Source: Paragemmobacter straminiformis (GTDB lineage Bacteria > Pseudomonadota > Alphaproteobacteria > Rhodobacterales > Rhodobacteraceae). Taken from it: a DNA stretch of 64,000 nt. Below are positions 45,180 through 54,079 of this stretch, one piece after another; position 1 is the first letter of the stretch, and the number at the start of each line of letters is the position of its first letter. The stretch lies in assembly GCF_014243445.1 (NCBI RefSeq), contig NZ_JACLQD010000006.1:87533-151532 (forward strand). The letters are read 5' to 3'. The notes beneath the pieces are model-generated. The model did no database searches and was not told the origin of the DNA. It saw only the letters and a list, made by a program, of their open reading frames with translations. Position numbers and translations under genes: made by a program.

Positions 45180-46949
45180 TCAATGCGGCAAAAGCCCCTC
45201 GCGCCGCGCACGGCGCAGGATGGTCGAGCGGTTCACCCCCAGCCGCCGCGCGGCAAGCGACATGTTCCCGCCACAGGCGGCCAGCACATCCGCAAGGGAT
45301 TCCCCGTCCTCGACCACGGCCAGAGGGGCTGTGGGCAGGTCGGGCAGGTCGATCACCGCGCCTTCGGCAAGCGCGATGGCCACTTCCAGCGTATTGGCCA
45401 GCTCGCGCAGGTTCCCCGGCCAGGCCCGCGCCTTCAGCTCGGCCCGCGCGGCGGGCGACAGGCGCAGGCTCACCGGACGCAGATGGCCGAACTGCCGCAT
45501 CATCCGGTCTACCAGCCAGTCGAAATCCTGCCGCATCCGCAACGGCGGCAAGGCCAGCGTCACCGCCGCCAGCCGGAAGAACAGATCGGCGCGGAACGCC
45601 CCGCCGCGCACCATCCCCGCCAGATCGACAGCCGAGGCCGCAACCAGCCGCGGCTTTCTGCGCAAGGCCAGCGCATCGCCTCCCGCGATGATCCGCAGCA
45701 GCCGCCCCTGCCCCGCGACGTCCAGATCCTCGGGCGCGTCGATGAACAGCGTGCCGCCTTCGGCCGCGTCGGCCATCGCCTCCCAATCCTCGCGCGGGGC
45801 GGCACAGGTCAGCGTCACGAAGGGGCGGCTGCCGCCCTGGCTCGTGTGGATCGCGCGGACCAGCCGTTCCTTGCCCGTCCCGATCTCGCCCGCGACAAGC
45901 AGGGGAATCGCCGTGGGCGCCAGCCGCGCCGCCTCGCCCAGCAGCCGCTGGATCGCGGGATCTGCCCCGCCGATGCTTTGGAACGCCGCAGGCATCCCGT
46001 TCGGCACCGGCGCGGGGCGGCGCTCCGATTGCGGCGCGATGGCATGGCCGAACATTCCCTGCCCGTCCTGCAGCGAAATCAGCCGGTCCTCGGTCGGGCG
46101 CCCGCGCATCAGGTCGGGCAGGCTATCGACCGACAGGTCGAAGAACCGGTCGATCCGCGCGCCGATCAGCGGCTCCTGCCCTGCCACCTGCCGTTTCAGC
46201 ACCGTCTCGGCGCCATGCGTCATGCCGATGATCCGCCCCGACCCGTCCAGCGCAACGGCGGCCTCGGGGTCCACGTCCAGAAACTCGGGGCTGGTCGAAA
46301 ACCGCAACACCCAGTCACCGCGGTTGATCGCCATCAGGTTCGCCATCTCCACGCGCCGCACGCTCGCCTTCACAAGGTTCAGCGCAAGGCTCTGGCTGAT
46401 CTTCGGCTGGGGCGACCGCAACAACGAGATGTCGAGCACCGCCGCCAGATTGCCGCCTGTATCGAAGATCGGTGCCGCCGTGCAGGACAGCGGCGTATGC
46501 GTCAGGTCGAAATGGTCGCTCTGGTGGATCGTCACCGCCTCCTTGGTCACGATGCACGACCCGACGCCGCAGGTTCCCGCAAGGTTCTCGGACCAGTCCG
46601 ACCCGAGGTATAGCCCCGCCTGCCGCAACTCGTCCTCGAACTTCGGATCACCGAAATAGTCGACCGTCACCCCTTTGGCATCGGCCAGAAGCAGCACGTA
46701 TTTCTGTCCCGCGATCTGGCGGAACAACGCCTCCAGCCCGCTGCGGGCGATGGCGATCAGCCGCTCGGACTGTTCGCGATGCTCGCGCAGTCGGGCCTCG
46801 GTCACGATATGCGCGGGGCTGGGTTTGGCGGGGTCCATCCCGTATTGCTCGACACAGCGCCGCCACGACTGCGCGACAAGCGCATCGCGGTCGACGCTGC
46901 GCCCCGCAAGGGCGCTGTCGATCTCGCGCAGATGGCTCAGGTCTGACAT
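45180..46949 (-). CDS. AcoR/DhaR-type regulator with degenerate AAA+ domain
   Basis: A 589-residue regulator: N-terminal GAF-type sensor (about 60-220: DAKGVTVDYFGD, NLAGTCGVGSCIVTKEAVTIHQ, TCGVGS), PAS-like middle, AAA+ domain and Fis-type helix-turn-helix (GNMSLAARRLGVNRSTILRR). The Walker A GEIGTGKERLVRAIH is intact, but the GAFTGA loop that touches sigma-54 is missing (about 30 residues lost) and Walker B reads TLFIDAPED, lacking the glutamate. It probably acts with sigma-70. It should control the monooxygenase downstream. Confidence 0.9.
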   Translation of the reverse strand: MSDLSHLREIDSALAGRSVDRDALVAQSWRRCVEQYGMDPAKPSPAHIVTEARLREHREQSERLIAIARSGLEALFRQIAGQKYVLLLADAKGVTVDYFGDPKFEDELRQAGLYLGSDWSENLAGTCGVGSCIVTKEAVTIHQSDHFDLTHTPLSCTAAPIFDTGGNLAAVLDISLLRSPQPKISQSLALNLVKASVRRVEMANLMAINRGDWVLRFSTSPEFLDVDPEAAVALDGSGRIIGMTHGAETVLKRQVAGQEPLIGARIDRFFDLSVDSLPDLMRGRPTEDRLISLQDGQGMFGHAIAPQSERRPAPVPNGMPAAFQSIGGADPAIQRLLGEAARLAPTAIPLLVAGEIGTGKERLVRAIHTSQGGSRPFVTLTCAAPREDWEAMADAAEGGTLFIDAPEDLDVAGQGRLLRIIAGGDALALRRKPRLVAASAVDLAGMVRGGAFRADLFFRLAAVTLALPPLRMRQDFDWLVDRMMRQFGHLRPVSLRLSPAARAELKARAWPGNLRELANTLEVAIALAEGAVIDLPDLPTAPLAVVEDGESLADVLAACGGNMSLAARRLGVNRSTILRRARREGLLPH

Positions 46950-47001
46950 GGCGCTCTCCCTTCGCCCCGTCGATCCTGCAAGCCTTGACCAGAAAACGCA
47001 G

Positions 47002-48666
47002 TCAGGCAAGCCTTCCTTGGTCGTAGTCCCCGCCCTTGGCCAAGCCGCCCGCAACCACCCGTCCGGCCACCATGACCAACCCGACCTGCGGCACCGCACC
47101 CGCAACCAGCGCCGCCTCGTCAAAACCGCCCAGCGCCACCAGATCGGCCTGCATCCCGACCGCAACCCTGCCGCGCAGGGTCTCGGAAAACAGCGCATGG
47201 GCCCCGCCTTCGGCATAGGCGGCCAGCACCGCGTCGAACCCCAGCCTCTGGTCCGGCACGCCCGCGGCCCAGACCCGCCGCGTCAGGGCCGACTGCAAGG
47301 CATTCCACGGCGACAGCGGCGAGACGGGCCAATCCGTGCCAAAGGCCAGCACCGCCCCCGCCGCCTGCAAGGCCCGCCACGGAAAGGTATCGCCCCAGCG
47401 CCCGCGCCCCATGATCGAAACGGTCGGTTCCAGCGGCAGGCCGCTCGACCCCGGCGGATGCACCGGCTGCATCGAGGCGATCACGCCAAGCCCCGCAAAC
47501 CGCGCCAGATCGTCAGGATGCAGCATGTCCACATGCTCGACCCGGTGCCGCGCATCCCGCCGCCCGTTCGCCCGCGCCGCAGCCTCGTATCCGTCCAGCG
47601 TGGCCCTGACCGCCCCGTCGCCCACCGCATGGGTGGCAATGGACAGCCCCGCCGCATCCGCCTCGATGCAATTGCGCGCGAATTCCTCTGGCCCGAACAG
47701 CGGATGGCCGCGAAAGCCCGGACGGTCGGGGTAGTCATCGGTGCGAAAGGCGGTCCATGTGTCGAAAACCCCGTCCATGAACATCTTCACGCGGCCAAAG
47801 CTCAACAGCCCCACATCGGCCGAAGCCGCCCGCGCCAGCAGCGCCGCCCGCCGTGCCGCATCCATCCCCGGCACCAGTGTCATCGGCAGGCTGACGCGGA
47901 TCGGCAAGGCATCCTGCCGCGCCAGCTCCTCGAACAGATCGGCCTGGTAAAGCGTGCCATCCATATTCACCGCCGTGGTGATCCCGAGGGCCGCGCATTG
48001 CGCCATCGCGGCCTTCAGCGCGGCAATGTCGCGGTCACGCTCGGCTTGGCTCACCCCCTCCGGCTCCGCGCCCGAAAGGCCCAAAGCCTCGCGCCCGCCC
48101 GATGGGGCCAGACGCCGCACCAGCCCCATCGCCGCGAACTCGCGCAGCTCGCCCGTGGCCAGCCCGTCCGCCCCTATCACCACATCGGCGCCCGCAGGCC
48201 CGCCCCGCAACACACCCGCCCGCTTTAGCGCCGCCGTATTGGCCCACGCGCAATGGTAATCGGTGGCGACGATATAGACCGGCCGCGCCCCCGTGATCGC
48301 GTCGAGCCGATGCCGGTCGGGCCGCCCTTCGCCCATCACATCGTAATTGGCACCATAGCCGCACAGCATGGCCCCTGCGGGCAGATCGCGCGCCGCCTGC
48401 CGCAACGCCTGCTCCAACTCTCCGGTCGAATGGATCGCGCCAAGATTGACCTCGGACAGGCTGACCCCGCCTGCGAAAAGGTGCAGATGGCTGTCGCAAA
48501 AGCCCGGCAACACCAGCGCACCGCCCAGATCCAACGCCGGATCACCCGGCCCCGCGGGGGCCGCACCCTGCCCGATCGCGCCGATCACGCCGCCCTCGAT
48601 CCGCAGCCAGACCGGCCCCGTTTCTGGCCCCGTTTCTCCGCGCAGCCGTGCATTGCCCAAGATCAT
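47002..48666 (-). CDS. Amidohydrolase, YtcJ-like
   Basis: A 554-residue metal-dependent hydrolase of the amidohydrolase superfamily. VLPGFCDSHLHLFAGG supplies the HxH, MFMDGVFDTWTAF precedes the middle part, THAVGDGAV and RVEHVDML the later histidines, and AFGTDWPVSPLSP the catalytic Asp. YtcJ-like enzymes hydrolyse amides or enamides; the substrate is unknown. The ATG at 48666 has GGAGGCGG upstream. It is 52 bases from the regulator and divergent from the second FMO. Confidence 0.9.
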   Translation of the reverse strand: MILGNARLRGETGPETGPVWLRIEGGVIGAIGQGAAPAGPGDPALDLGGALVLPGFCDSHLHLFAGGVSLSEVNLGAIHSTGELEQALRQAARDLPAGAMLCGYGANYDVMGEGRPDRHRLDAITGARPVYIVATDYHCAWANTAALKRAGVLRGGPAGADVVIGADGLATGELREFAAMGLVRRLAPSGGREALGLSGAEPEGVSQAERDRDIAALKAAMAQCAALGITTAVNMDGTLYQADLFEELARQDALPIRVSLPMTLVPGMDAARRAALLARAASADVGLLSFGRVKMFMDGVFDTWTAFRTDDYPDRPGFRGHPLFGPEEFARNCIEADAAGLSIATHAVGDGAVRATLDGYEAAARANGRRDARHRVEHVDMLHPDDLARFAGLGVIASMQPVHPPGSSGLPLEPTVSIMGRGRWGDTFPWRALQAAGAVLAFGTDWPVSPLSPWNALQSALTRRVWAAGVPDQRLGFDAVLAAYAEGGAHALFSETLRGRVAVGMQADLVALGGFDEAALVAGAVPQVGLVMVAGRVVAGGLAKGGDYDQGRLA

Positions 48667-48851
48667 CGCCGCCTCCAGCCCCCGCGCCAAACCCGCGCCA
48701 AACCTGCCCCAACCCTGCCCCAGCCCCCGCCCCTTCACAAGCCAAGGCCGCGCCTAAGCAGCGCTGCGGCAAATCTTGGTTTGCAGCCTTCGACGCTTCG
48801 CCTATCCAAGGGCGGAACGGCCAGCACGGCCCCAGCAACCAAAGGTGCCCG

Positions 48852-50069
48852 ATGACCGAAGACATTCACACCCTCGTCGTCGGCGGCGGTCAGGCGGGCA
48901 TCGCGGCCAGCGAACACCTTGGCCGGCGCGGCCTGCCGCATCTGGTGCTGGAACGCGCCCGCATCGCCGAACGCTGGCGCAGCGAACGCTGGGACAGCCT
49001 CGTGGCCAACGGCCCCGCTTGGCATGACCGCTTCCCCAACATGACCTTCGACGACATCGACCCTTTCGCCTTCGCCCCCAAAGAGCGCATCGCCACCTAT
49101 TTCGAGGATTACGCCCGCCAGATCGCCGCCCCCGTGCGCTGCGGCGTGAACGTGACCTCGGTGGTGAAAACGCCCGACGGCTTTCTTGCCGAAACCTCGC
49201 AAGGTTCCGTCACCTGCCGCAACCTGATCGCGGCGACCGGCCCGTTCCAGCGCCCGCTCATCCCCGAGAACGTGCCGGACGATCTCGGCATCGTGCAGAT
49301 GCACTCCACGGGCTACCGCAACCCCGACCAGCTTCCCGCAGGGGCCGTCCTCGTCGTCGGATCGGGGGCCTCGGGTTCGCAGATCGCCGACGAACTCTTG
49401 CGCGCGGGCCGCCGCGTCTACCTGTCGGTCGGCCCGCACAACCGCCCGCCCATCCGCTACCGTGGCAAGGATTTCGTCTGGTGGCTCGGTGTTCTGGGCG
49501 AATGGGACGCCCGCACCACCAAGCCGGGGATGGAGCATGTCACCATCGCCGTCAGCGGTGCCTATGGCGGGCGCACCGTCGATTTCCGCGATTTCGCCGC
49601 CCGTGGCATGACCCTGATCGGCCGCGCCGGAGCGGTCACGGATGGCGTCATGTCCATCGCGCCCGACCTTGCCGCCAACATCGCGGGCGGTGACGCCAAC
49701 TACCTTGCCACGCTCGATGCCGCCGATGCCTATGCCGCCGAACAGGGCCTCGACCTGCCGGAAGAACCCGAAGCGCGCCGCCGCCTGCCCGACCCCGATT
49801 GCGTGACCAACCCGCTGCGCCAGCTTGACCTGAAACAGGCGGGCATTTCCGCGATCATCTGGGCCACGGGCTTCGCGCCGGACTATTCCTGGCTCAGGGC
49901 GGGCCGCTTCGATGCCAAGGGCGCGCCCGTCCACGACAAGGGCATTACCGAGGTGCCGGGCCTCTACTTCCTCGGCCTGCCGTGGCTGACCCGTCGCGCC
50001 TCGCCGTTCATCTGGGGCGTCTGGCACGATGCCGACCACATCGCAGGCCACATCGCCGCGCGCGGCTAG
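48852..50069 (+). CDS. Flavin-containing monooxygenase
   Basis: A 405-residue FMO of the YUCCA-like small class. HTLVVGGGQAGIAASEHL binds FAD, QMHSTGYRNPDQL is a form of the FMO fingerprint, VLVVGSGASGSQIADELL binds NADPH, and IIWATGFAPDYSWL is the ATG motif. It ends at TAG (50067-50069), whose CTAG palindrome is shared with the RTX stop on the other strand. Divergent from the amidohydrolase; together with the fusion FMO it suggests an oxidative catabolism region. The frame is longer upstream but this ATG gives the family length. Confidence 0.9.
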   Translation: MTEDIHTLVVGGGQAGIAASEHLGRRGLPHLVLERARIAERWRSERWDSLVANGPAWHDRFPNMTFDDIDPFAFAPKERIATYFEDYARQIAAPVRCGVNVTSVVKTPDGFLAETSQGSVTCRNLIAATGPFQRPLIPENVPDDLGIVQMHSTGYRNPDQLPAGAVLVVGSGASGSQIADELLRAGRRVYLSVGPHNRPPIRYRGKDFVWWLGVLGEWDARTTKPGMEHVTIAVSGAYGGRTVDFRDFAARGMTLIGRAGAVTDGVMSIAPDLAANIAGGDANYLATLDAADAYAAEQGLDLPEEPEARRRLPDPDCVTNPLRQLDLKQAGISAIIWATGFAPDYSWLRAGRFDAKGAPVHDKGITEVPGLYFLGLPWLTRRASPFIWGVWHDADHIAGHIAARG

Positions 50070-52981
50070 GCGGCCCGCCCCAGAAGTGCTGCCACCTCAT
50101 GCGCCCGCAACGTGGGCCGCGCCGCCTGCCGCAAGGGGTGATGCGCGTGGTCCAGTTCGGGGAACAGGGCGTAAAGCTCGTCGCGCTGCGCCCGATCCAG
50201 CCCGGCAAGCGTCTGGTCTCCGGGCTGGAAACTTTCGGTCCAGACCCCGTTGGCTTTCACCACCTCGTGGCGGTCGCACATGAAATGCACATAGTCCACC
50301 GCATCGACGGCCAGCCGTTCGACACCGGCAAGGCCGACCAGATGCACCGCCGCGACCAGCACCTCGGCCTCGCCGAACAGCAGCTCGCAGGCCGGCCCGG
50401 TGAACAGGATGCGATGCTGCGGCGAGACGACAAGCGCGCGCCTTGGCAGGCCCCCGCCCAGCGCCCCCGCCGCGATGCGCACGGGCAGCAACTCGGGCCG
50501 CGCCGCCAGCGCCGCCCCGTCCAGCCGGCGATGCCCGATCCAGCGCAGGGGCGCATAGCCCCCGTCGCGCACCCGAACCCTGTCGCCCACCACCAGCGTC
50601 TCGACCGCGACAAGGCCGCGCGCCGTGGCGATCCGGCACCCCGGCGTGAAGCAGGGCACCACGGTTTCCACGTTCTGATAGGTCAGCGACCCGATCACCT
50701 GCCGCTGCGCATTCAGGAACTCGACCGTGCCGCTGCCCGCGACATTGGGGTCGCGCAACACCCGCACCGGGCCAAGCCCCGTCAGGTCGAGCCTGTCGTT
50801 GTTCGCCCCGCCGTCGATGTAATCGCCCGCCCCGACGGTAAAGACATCCTCGCCCGACCCGCCATAAAGGCTGTCGTTGCCCGCCCCCCCGACCAGCGAG
50901 TCATTCCCGACCCCGCCGAAAAGCTGGTTCACGCCCCCCGCATCGGTGATCCGGTCATCCCCGTCGCCGCCATAGACGGTGTCGTTGCCCGTTCCCGTCG
51001 CAACCGTGTCGTTGCCGGTCCCCGCATCAATCAGGTTGGCCCCGCCGGTATCGGTGATCGAATCCGCGCCATCGCCGCCATAGACCGTATCAGCCCCGCC
51101 CGCGGTCTGGACGCTGTCATTGCCGGAACCGCCATAGATCAGGTTGGCCCCACCCGTGTCGGTGATCCGGTCGTCGCCGTCGCCGCCCTGAATGCTGTCG
51201 TTGCCGGTTCCGGTCGCAACCGTATCGTTGCCGATCCCCGCGTCGATGGTGTTGGCCCCACCCGCATCGGTGATGCTGTCCGCCCCGCTGCCGCCAAGGA
51301 TGCTGTCGGCCCCTGCCCCTGCCGATACCGTGTCATTCCCGGCACCCGCATCGATGGTGTTGGTGCCACCCGCATCGGTGATGCTGTCCGCGTCATCGCC
51401 GCCATACAGGCTGTCGTTGCCCGACCCCGACAGGATCGTATCCGCCCCGACACCCCCGTCGAGAAGATTCGACCCCAGCGTATCTTCAAGCCGGTCGTTG
51501 CCGGTCCCGCCATAGACGCTGTCGCTGCCGCTGCCGCCAAAGACCTGATCGTTGCCCGCATCGCCGTAGATCAGGTTCGATCCCGACACGCCGCTGACCG
51601 TGTCGTTGCCGTCTCCGCCATAGACCGTATCGTTGCCCGCATCGGCGCTGATGCTGTCCTCGCCCTCGGCCCCGTAGATCAGGTCATTGCCGGTTCCACC
51701 CGCAAGCTGGTCGTTGCCCGTGCCCCCGTCGAGCAGGTCGTTGCCCGTTCCGCCAAGGATCGTGTCCTGATCCGCCCCGCCGTAAAGGCTGTCGTCCCCT
51801 CCCGCCCCGTCAAGCGAGTCATTCCCCGCCCCGCCGAAAAAGACGTTGGTGTAGCTGTCCCCCGGCACCGTCGATTGCTGGTCATACCCCACCAGCGTAT
51901 CGTTGAAGGCCGAACCGATCACCCCGTCGAGGTTGCTGATCGTGTCGCCCTGCGCATGCCCCCCCGACACCGCCTTGGTGTTCAGGTTGACCGAAACCCC
52001 CGTGTTCGACGCCGAATAATCGGCGTAGTCCATGCCCAGACCACCGTCGAGGAAATCGCCCTGCAACCCGCCCGCCAGCGTGTCGTTTCCGGCACCGCCG
52101 ACCAGCGAATCCACCCCCAGCCCGCCGAACAGCAGGTCGTTGCCATCCTCGCCCAGAAGCGTGTCGTTGCCATAGCCGCCCAGCAGCGTGTCGTTGTCCG
52201 CCCCGCCCGACACAAGGTCGGCATCCACCCGCACCGCCTGGAACTGGACGTCCGAGACAAAGACGATCTGCCCCGCCGTGCCTAGGTTGGAATAGACGAT
52301 CTCGACCCGCGCCACCGGCCCCGCGATCTGCACCAGCGCCGAGCCTTGCGCCACACCGATGGAATCCGCCGTGCCGGTGCCCGTGATCGTGCTGCCCGAA
52401 ACCAGATCGTTGCCGCTTGCCGTGATGGTGACCGGAACCGCGATGCCGTTCGCGTCATAGGCCAGAACCGTGATCCGGTCCTGCCAGCCCGCAACGTCGA
52501 TGTCGTTCAGGCGGAAGGCCACGTTCTGCACGTTGGCTTCCATGCCGCCGCCGCTCACCGGCGCGAAGTTGACGGTCGTCGTCGACTGCCCGTTCCCCGG
52601 CCCCGCAATCTCGAGGTTCGATGTCGCGTTGAAGGTCTCGCCCGGCGCGACATAGGCGGTATCCGTGCTTTCCACGGTGAAATCGGATTTTCCGACATTC
52701 TCGGCAAAGCTGACGGTCACCGTCATGCCCGAAATCGTCGTCGTCACGCCGCGCTCGACGCTGGCCTCGTCGCGCGCCAGCGCCGACCAGCTCAGCGTGC
52801 CCGCGACCGTGGTTGCCGCCTCGGCGCTGCCGACAAGGCTGTCAGACCCCGCCCCGCCATAGAGCGAGTCATTGCCCGCCCCCCCGAAAAGCGAGTCATT
52901 CCCCCCGTTTCCGGTGATCGAGTCATTCTCGATGGCACCCGACAAACTGTCGTTGCCAGTCCCGCCTGTCAGTGTCGCCAC
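50066..52981 (-). CDS. RTX calcium-binding repeat protein with C-terminal Hint domain
   Basis: A 971-residue secreted-type protein. The N-terminus already has RTX nonapeptides (GGTGNDSLSG, GGNGGNDSLF); a non-repeat domain spans about 55-270; a long RTX block with GGxGxDxUx repeats follows to about 770; the last ~200 residues are a Hint domain (VVPCFTPGCRIATARG, RWIGHRRL, HRILF). RTX repeats bind calcium after type I secretion; Hint domains can self-splice or cleave. No secretion genes adjoin it. Start is a GTG at 52981 with GAGGAG six bases upstream. Confidence 0.93.
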   Translation of the reverse strand: MATLTGGTGNDSLSGAIENDSITGNGGNDSLFGGAGNDSLYGGAGSDSLVGSAEAATTVAGTLSWSALARDEASVERGVTTTISGMTVTVSFAENVGKSDFTVESTDTAYVAPGETFNATSNLEIAGPGNGQSTTTVNFAPVSGGGMEANVQNVAFRLNDIDVAGWQDRITVLAYDANGIAVPVTITASGNDLVSGSTITGTGTADSIGVAQGSALVQIAGPVARVEIVYSNLGTAGQIVFVSDVQFQAVRVDADLVSGGADNDTLLGGYGNDTLLGEDGNDLLFGGLGVDSLVGGAGNDTLAGGLQGDFLDGGLGMDYADYSASNTGVSVNLNTKAVSGGHAQGDTISNLDGVIGSAFNDTLVGYDQQSTVPGDSYTNVFFGGAGNDSLDGAGGDDSLYGGADQDTILGGTGNDLLDGGTGNDQLAGGTGNDLIYGAEGEDSISADAGNDTVYGGDGNDTVSGVSGSNLIYGDAGNDQVFGGSGSDSVYGGTGNDRLEDTLGSNLLDGGVGADTILSGSGNDSLYGGDDADSITDAGGTNTIDAGAGNDTVSAGAGADSILGGSGADSITDAGGANTIDAGIGNDTVATGTGNDSIQGGDGDDRITDTGGANLIYGGSGNDSVQTAGGADTVYGGDGADSITDTGGANLIDAGTGNDTVATGTGNDTVYGGDGDDRITDAGGVNQLFGGVGNDSLVGGAGNDSLYGGSGEDVFTVGAGDYIDGGANNDRLDLTGLGPVRVLRDPNVAGSGTVEFLNAQRQVIGSLTYQNVETVVPCFTPGCRIATARGLVAVETLVVGDRVRVRDGGYAPLRWIGHRRLDGAALAARPELLPVRIAAGALGGGLPRRALVVSPQHRILFTGPACELLFGEAEVLVAAVHLVGLAGVERLAVDAVDYVHFMCDRHEVVKANGVWTESFQPGDQTLAGLDRAQRDELYALFPELDHAHHPLRQAARPTLRAHEVAALLGRAA
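50864..51403 (-). repeat. Higher-order 108-bp repeat, five units, inside the RTX gene
   Basis: Five consecutive units of 36 residues, each made of four nonapeptides: GGDxADSIT, D(A/T)GGxNxI(D/Y), a third of AGxGNDTV type and a fourth. The second nonapeptide lacks the GGxG start, which marks the unit. The exact span 540 bases is five times 108. Confidence 0.85.
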
Positions 52982-53241
52982 GTACTGCTCCTCGGCGGAT
53001 GCATTCTTTTGCGCATCCTTTACCGACGTTAGTATATGTTAACGGCACGTTTCGCCAGCGGCTTGCCTCGGGCGCCTTGGCAAAGCCCGCGCAAGTGGCA
53101 GAAAAACCGCGCAGACCAAATGGTTGCGCGGCGCGTTGAAATTCAACTCTTGGTAGATTTTTCGATTGCAGGCCCGCAGCAACGGCGGGCCGATCCGGCA
53201 AGGGGGCCGTTGTTACCCGCCCCTAAGCCGCGCCTCTGCGA

Positions 53242-53823
53242 TCAGACCGGGGCGGGCCAGCGACGGCGCAGCAATTCCACCAGATCGCCGCGCGAAAACG
53301 GCTTCGGCAGGCAGGCATCGAACCCCGCATGAAGATAGGCCGTCACCTCGTGCGTCAGCGCGTTGACGGTCACGGCCAATGCCATCGGCACGGGCAGGCC
53401 ACGGCGCGATGCCTCGTCCTTGATGTGCAAAAAGGCGTGCATCCCGTCCAGACGCGGCATCTCGATATCCAGACAGACCAGATCATGCTCGGGCTGCCAG
53501 CGATCGACCGCCTCGACACCATCCGCAGCCAGCGTCACCTCGAAGCCGAGACGTTCAAGAAAGGTGCGCAGGATCGTGCGGTTGATCTCGCTGTCATCCG
53601 CGACAAGCACGTGCTTGCCGCCGAATTCGGCCGTCTGGGCAGATTGGGCAACCGCTCCGGCGGCACCGTTGGCAGGCTGTAGCCCGGCGGGCAAAACCGC
53701 TTGCGACAGGTCACCGCGCCGCAAACCCGCAGCATCCGGACCGGCCCCGCCCCCTGCGATATGCCCTGCCCCGAACCCCAGCACCCGACCGAATTTCTGC
53801 GCCAATCCACGCGTCACCGACAT
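53242..53823 (-). CDS. Stand-alone response regulator receiver protein
   Basis: A 193-residue protein. Residues 1-75 are a Gly/Ala-rich linker; residues 76-193 are a REC domain: HVLVADDSEINRTILRTFLERLGF, the phospho-Asp in LVCLDIEMPRLDG, and LPKPF as the conserved Lys. No output domain. It is divergent from the SpoIIE gene, so it may receive the signal feeding that partner-switching set. The ATG at 53823 has GGAGCGGGAAG upstream. Confidence 0.88.
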   Translation of the reverse strand: MSVTRGLAQKFGRVLGFGAGHIAGGGAGPDAAGLRRGDLSQAVLPAGLQPANGAAGAVAQSAQTAEFGGKHVLVADDSEINRTILRTFLERLGFEVTLAADGVEAVDRWQPEHDLVCLDIEMPRLDGMHAFLHIKDEASRRGLPVPMALAVTVNALTHEVTAYLHAGFDACLPKPFSRGDLVELLRRRWPAPV

Positions 53824-54079
53824 CTTCCCGCTCCACCGAAACCAAAGCGGCCCCGATATCTGCCGCATATCCGTTACATACATCATCCGGCACAACCGGA
53901 CACGCGCCCGGATGTATCGCGCTCCGCCACCAAGGCATGCCCCCCATACCAACGATAGCCCGCTCCGACCCTCCTGCCCTGCCAAGTCGGTGCCACATAG
54001 CGTTCCGGCGGGCGTAAAGCTTGCTGACGACGCGGACGCGGCCAGCGCGCGCCGCTTTCAAGGACGAGACGACCGGAAT

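Noticed and set aside
48680..48740. C-rich imperfect repeats before the amidohydrolase start
   Set aside because: Low-complexity sequence with no clear dyad or spacing; no regulatory claim can be made.
50864..51403. Regular short repeats that could suggest a CRISPR array
   Set aside because: They are coding RTX nonapeptides of 27 bases in frame without unique spacers, and no cas gene is nearby.
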